DNA from: Cryoendolithus antarcticus
Lineage: Eukaryota; Ascomycota; Dothideomycetes; Cladosporiales; Cladosporiaceae
DNA: 64,000 bases
Assembly (NCBI GenBank): GCA_002077065.1
Contig: NAJO01000017.1
Coordinates: 744,001 to 808,000 of the forward strand
Reading direction: 5' to 3'
The notes under the pieces were generated by a model. That model searched no databases. It was not told the DNA's origin and saw nothing but the letters and a program-made list of their open reading frames with translations. Of this stretch, positions 61,376-64,000 are shown piece by piece. A program made the translations under genes and the position numbers. Position 1 is the first letter of the stretch; the number at the start of each line of letters is the position of its first letter.

Positions 61376-61695
61376 GCCGCTCGTGCTTAGGGCATGGCCT
61401 ATCGTCGCCGCCAGCGTGGGATCTTGCAGAGATGCTCGTTGATGCGGGCGGAGTCGCGGTACTGTGGAAGTAGCCTCCCAAGCTACAGTGATGCATGGCG
61501 TCCGGCTAGACTCTAATACAAGAAACGACTCCACGTTGAGACGGCGGATCGATTGCACGCGAGAAGCAGACTGAGCCATGCGCCTGCTGCGTCTGTAGGC
61601 CAAGTAGAGAGACAAAATGAGATGATGATGCGAAGCAACTCATAACACCTTTCTCATTTGTCATGTTGGTACAGTATGCGTGACTGTGACCAGGA
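61376..61695. other. Convergent intergenic region
   Basis: About 320 bases between the B55 (+) and RPC25 (-) stop codons. Nothing seen. Confidence 0.5.
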
Positions 61696-62481
61696 TCACA
61701 CCACCCCATCTGCCCCAACCCCAGCATTCCCCTCGCCCATCTCCTCCGCCTCCTGCACCTCTCCCGCCAACTCCTCCTCTCCTAACCACCACAACTTCGG
61801 CCCAAGCCCAGAATGCATCATGCTAGCCTGCACAGCGTACGGCTGTTTCCTCTCCTCCACCGCAGCCTCTCCATCTACCGCACCCGCAGGTTTCGTCATC
61901 TGCGGAGGCACATCGTTCCAAACTTCCATTTCGACTCTGGCGAGACACTTCTCGTTCCTATCGAAGAAGTACTCGTCGTAGCCTTTCCCATTCTCAGCAT
62001 CGGCGTTCTCGGACCGCCAGACCCACACACCCTCTGATTCGTCTTTGCCGTCTTCGACGTTAAAGGCTGAGGGCTCGAAGAGGACTGAAGGCGGGACTTG
62101 GAGGTCTTCGAAGAAGTCCATTCCTAGCCATACACCGCCTTCGCGGTCACTTTGGATGATCGTGCCTTGTAGGATCTCGCCTTTAAACGGCCGCCAGACG
62201 ATGAGTCTGAAAGTGACGTTTACGTTCACGAGCCCGGTGCCGTGGGCTATGAGGCCTTCGGAGGTTGAGATCAGGGAGTGGAAGCAGACGCAGAGGCCCA
62301 CCTGAGGGAGGATGCGATCGGAGTATTTTGCGTTCAGCCAGTTTTCCAGGGCGCGGGCGGTTGGGAGGGGAAAGCTGCTGGGAGGGAGAGCAGCGGTGTC
62401 GGAAATTGTGGTCTTGAGTGACCCTTAGTGCGAGATTGGAGGGGTGAAGATGTACTTGGATAGACTTACCAGGACATACAT
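61696..62481 (-). CDS. RPC25: RNA polymerase III subunit Rpc25 (RPC8)
   Basis: Exon 1 is only 12 nt (62470-62481, encoding MYVL), followed by a 57-nt intron and exon 2 (61696-62412), giving 242 residues. Rpc25 pairs with Rpc17 in the stalk of Pol III and acts in initiation on tRNA and 5S genes. The Rpb7-like N-domain reads TISDTAALPPSSFPLPTARA and VGLCVCFHSLISTSEGLI. The S1-type C-domain has NVNVTFRLIVWRPFKGEILQ, MDFFEDLQVPPSVLFEP and EGVWVWR. The end SMMHSGLGPKLWW matches the terminal motif of this subunit. It is about 30 residues longer than the yeast protein. The tiny first exon is easily missed by gene finders. Confidence 0.9.
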
Positions 62482-62856
62482 CTTAGAATGCGCACTGTTT
62501 CGACTCGGCCAGGCGATCAGAGCGGTGGTCGTAGGAAGGTGCTGTGCAGACTTCTCGTAGACACGGAGATCATGACTCCAAGCTCATATCATAGCATCCG
62601 ATCGATCATAGTCATTTGAAAGTATACAAGACTCCGATAGAGTTGTTGACCTAAGCTCTGACTCTGTAGATATGTTCCATCACTCTGCATGTCTTTCTCT
62701 GGCAGTAGTTTCAGAAATTCCAACCAATCAGCTTGCTTTCTGGTTTGACTTCACCTCCAAACACCATCCAATTCCATTTTCATCTTAAACATAGATCGCA
62801 ATGGTTCATGAAGTAGTTGACATTGCGGTAACCTGATATTCTGACATACTGCGCCT
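62482..62856. promoter_or_regulatory. Shared divergent promoter of RPC25 and the NUFIP1/Rsa1-like gene
   Basis: 375 bases between the two start codons. A CCAAT box (62724-62728) and GACTTCAC (62747-62754) lie toward the NUFIP1-like gene. Both genes serve synthesis of small stable RNAs or ribosomes, so co-regulation is plausible (inference). Confidence 0.5.
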
Positions 62857-64000
62857 ATGGCAGGGGGCTTCTCGTTTCCCCCACCGCCTCCACCGCCGCC
62901 AAAACGTGCTGCAGCTCCCCTTCAAATCAACGGCGACTATCAATCTCAGCAGCGTGGTCGCGGAGGTACTCGAGGCGGTTTGAGTAGCCGCGGACGAGGT
63001 GATGCTACCCCGAATGTTGGTCATGCATCAGCACCGCTGGTCGGAGGAAGCAATTTCATCCCACTGGGTGTACGAGGACGTGGGAGGGGCTTTGGCAATG
63101 GATCTTCTTCACGTGAAAATCACGAACCTAGCTCTGCGAATCATCCTTCGGGAGGTTCTCAGCCTTTCTCGTCGTCGACTTTCAATTCGGTGCCTTCCTT
63201 TGACGGCTTGCCGTCTGGCGCACATGTGAACCCACGATTCCTCAATCAGACTGGCGTTCCGACTGGAGCAGTGGCATCAGACTCCGGCACAAGCTATGAA
63301 TCTCCTACTGCGCGATATCAGAGCCAGACCAGTCCAGTTCAGCACTCACGAGGATCGCCCTCCTGTCGTGAGCCAGACCGGACGCATGCTGGCCACAAGC
63401 GCAAGCTCGATGCACTCAGAGGTAGTCCACCTCATCGTGAGAACTTGCCCAAAGTTCCGGCTATGCCAGCGGTGCCGTCATTCTACGCGATACCAACTGC
63501 TAGTACTACTGCGAAACCTCCAGTACGACATAGCTCCGGATCCACCATACCAGGCCCACGCACGATAACAAAAGCACCCGCCAGCCTTGGACTGGTGCCT
63601 CGAATCGACACCGGTTACGATGAGCCAGCCAAGAGCGATGACGACGACGACGACGGGGAAGACATCGACGAAGAAGCTCAATACGCCGAGTTGGGCACGC
63701 GCCTTACATTCGAGCACAACGGCGAGGTCATGTCGCTCAACAATGCTGCAGATCTTGCAGCATGGCGTGAGGCGCGAAGAAAAGCTTTTCCTACTATGAT
63801 GCGGGTGGCTGATCGAGAGGATGACCGACGGCGGATGGGTGATGAAAGAAGGCGGCTATTAGCCGACATGCATTTGCTGTGGCGCGATGTACGGACTGAT
63901 GTTAGGAAGGCAAGACGGAAAGGTGATGAAGTACGGAAGGGACCATCGACCAGCGATGCGCCTGCGAAAGTACCGGAGACTGAGCTGCAGCAAGCCACTC
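62857..64000 (+). CDS. NUFIP1/Rsa1-like box C/D snoRNP assembly factor (3' end outside window)
   Basis: An open frame from the ATG at 62857 to the window edge, 381 codons. It starts MAGGFSFPPPPPPPPKRAA. RGG-rich RNA-binding stretches follow (RGRGGTRGGLSSRGRG; GVRGRGRGFG), then a Ser/Pro-rich middle. An acidic run (KSDDDDDDGEDIDEEA) comes just before the conserved NUFIP1 segment at about residues 285-325 (RLTFEHNGEVMSLNNAADLAAWREARRKAFPT). In yeast and animals this domain binds Snu13/15.5K and bridges it to the R2TP chaperone. The basic helix RRRMGDERRRLLADMHLLW continues the domain. The C-terminus is missing. Confidence 0.82.
   Translation, partial: MAGGFSFPPPPPPPPKRAAAPLQINGDYQSQQRGRGGTRGGLSSRGRGDATPNVGHASAPLVGGSNFIPLGVRGRGRGFGNGSSSRENHEPSSANHPSGGSQPFSSSTFNSVPSFDGLPSGAHVNPRFLNQTGVPTGAVASDSGTSYESPTARYQSQTSPVQHSRGSPSCREPDRTHAGHKRKLDALRGSPPHRENLPKVPAMPAVPSFYAIPTASTTAKPPVRHSSGSTIPGPRTITKAPASLGLVPRIDTGYDEPAKSDDDDDDGEDIDEEAQYAELGTRLTFEHNGEVMSLNNAADLAAWREARRKAFPTMMRVADREDDRRRMGDERRRLLADMHLLWRDVRTDVRKARRKGDEVRKGPSTSDAPAKVPETELQQAT

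Overview
The window comes from a filamentous ascomycete (Pezizomycotina). The genes are closely spaced on both strands and carry few introns. Most inferred introns are about 50-65 nt, with GT..AG ends and a CTGAC or CTAAC branch site just before the acceptor. The protein complement (Mnn10-type glycosyltransferase, S28 peptidase, tannase, MGTRHL-type protein, DUF3638/DUF3645 remnant) fits this group. Dothideomycetes is my best guess but is not proven here. I see no plasmid, phage, CRISPR, rRNA or confident tRNA signals and no secondary-metabolite cluster. Several starts below were moved to a real ATG, because the longest open frames begin at non-ATG codons.

Left part (1-15 kb): a GH43 glycosidase cut by the window edge, a gene-poor 1.8 kb, a serine-rich basic protein, the Rad17 checkpoint clamp loader, a mitochondrial ornithine carrier diverging from CGR1 (rRNA processing), TMA22/DENR, the spindle-checkpoint kinase Mps1 and a small membrane protein.

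Middle (15-37 kb): a frameshifted C-terminal remnant of a giant DUF3638/DUF3645 protein, an atypical SDR lacking catalytic residues, exocyst subunit Sec10, a four-exon S28 secreted peptidase, a multi-pass membrane protein, and a long secreted tannase/feruloyl esterase with a coiled coil and a Ser/Thr-rich repeat stalk. Next come a BBOX/TauD-like 2-oxoglutarate oxygenase diverging from a thiamine-pyrophosphate carrier, an MGTRHL-family gene with a probable single-base frameshift plus a truncated first-exon duplicate beside it, and a secreted SMP-30-like propeller protein.

Right part (37-64 kb): a 1020-residue protein with two clusters of GW/WG motifs, two tandem F-box-like paralogues (one frameshifted) and a third F-box-like gene, a Cys-rich single-pass membrane protein, TAF3, a 1566-residue tail-anchored unknown, an AlkB-type dioxygenase, the Mnn10-type mannosyltransferase, a small single-pass membrane protein, the PP2A B55 regulatory subunit, and RNA polymerase III subunit Rpc25 diverging from a NUFIP1/Rsa1-like snoRNP assembly factor cut by the window end.

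The most interesting observations are two candidate alternative first exons of the PP2A B55 gene, both ending in W-x-F-T-Q with the same splice phase; the GW/WG-repeat protein; a telomere-like TAGGGTTAGGGTT box in the CGR1 promoter; and a recurrent ACTTCAC element in the leaders of many genes.
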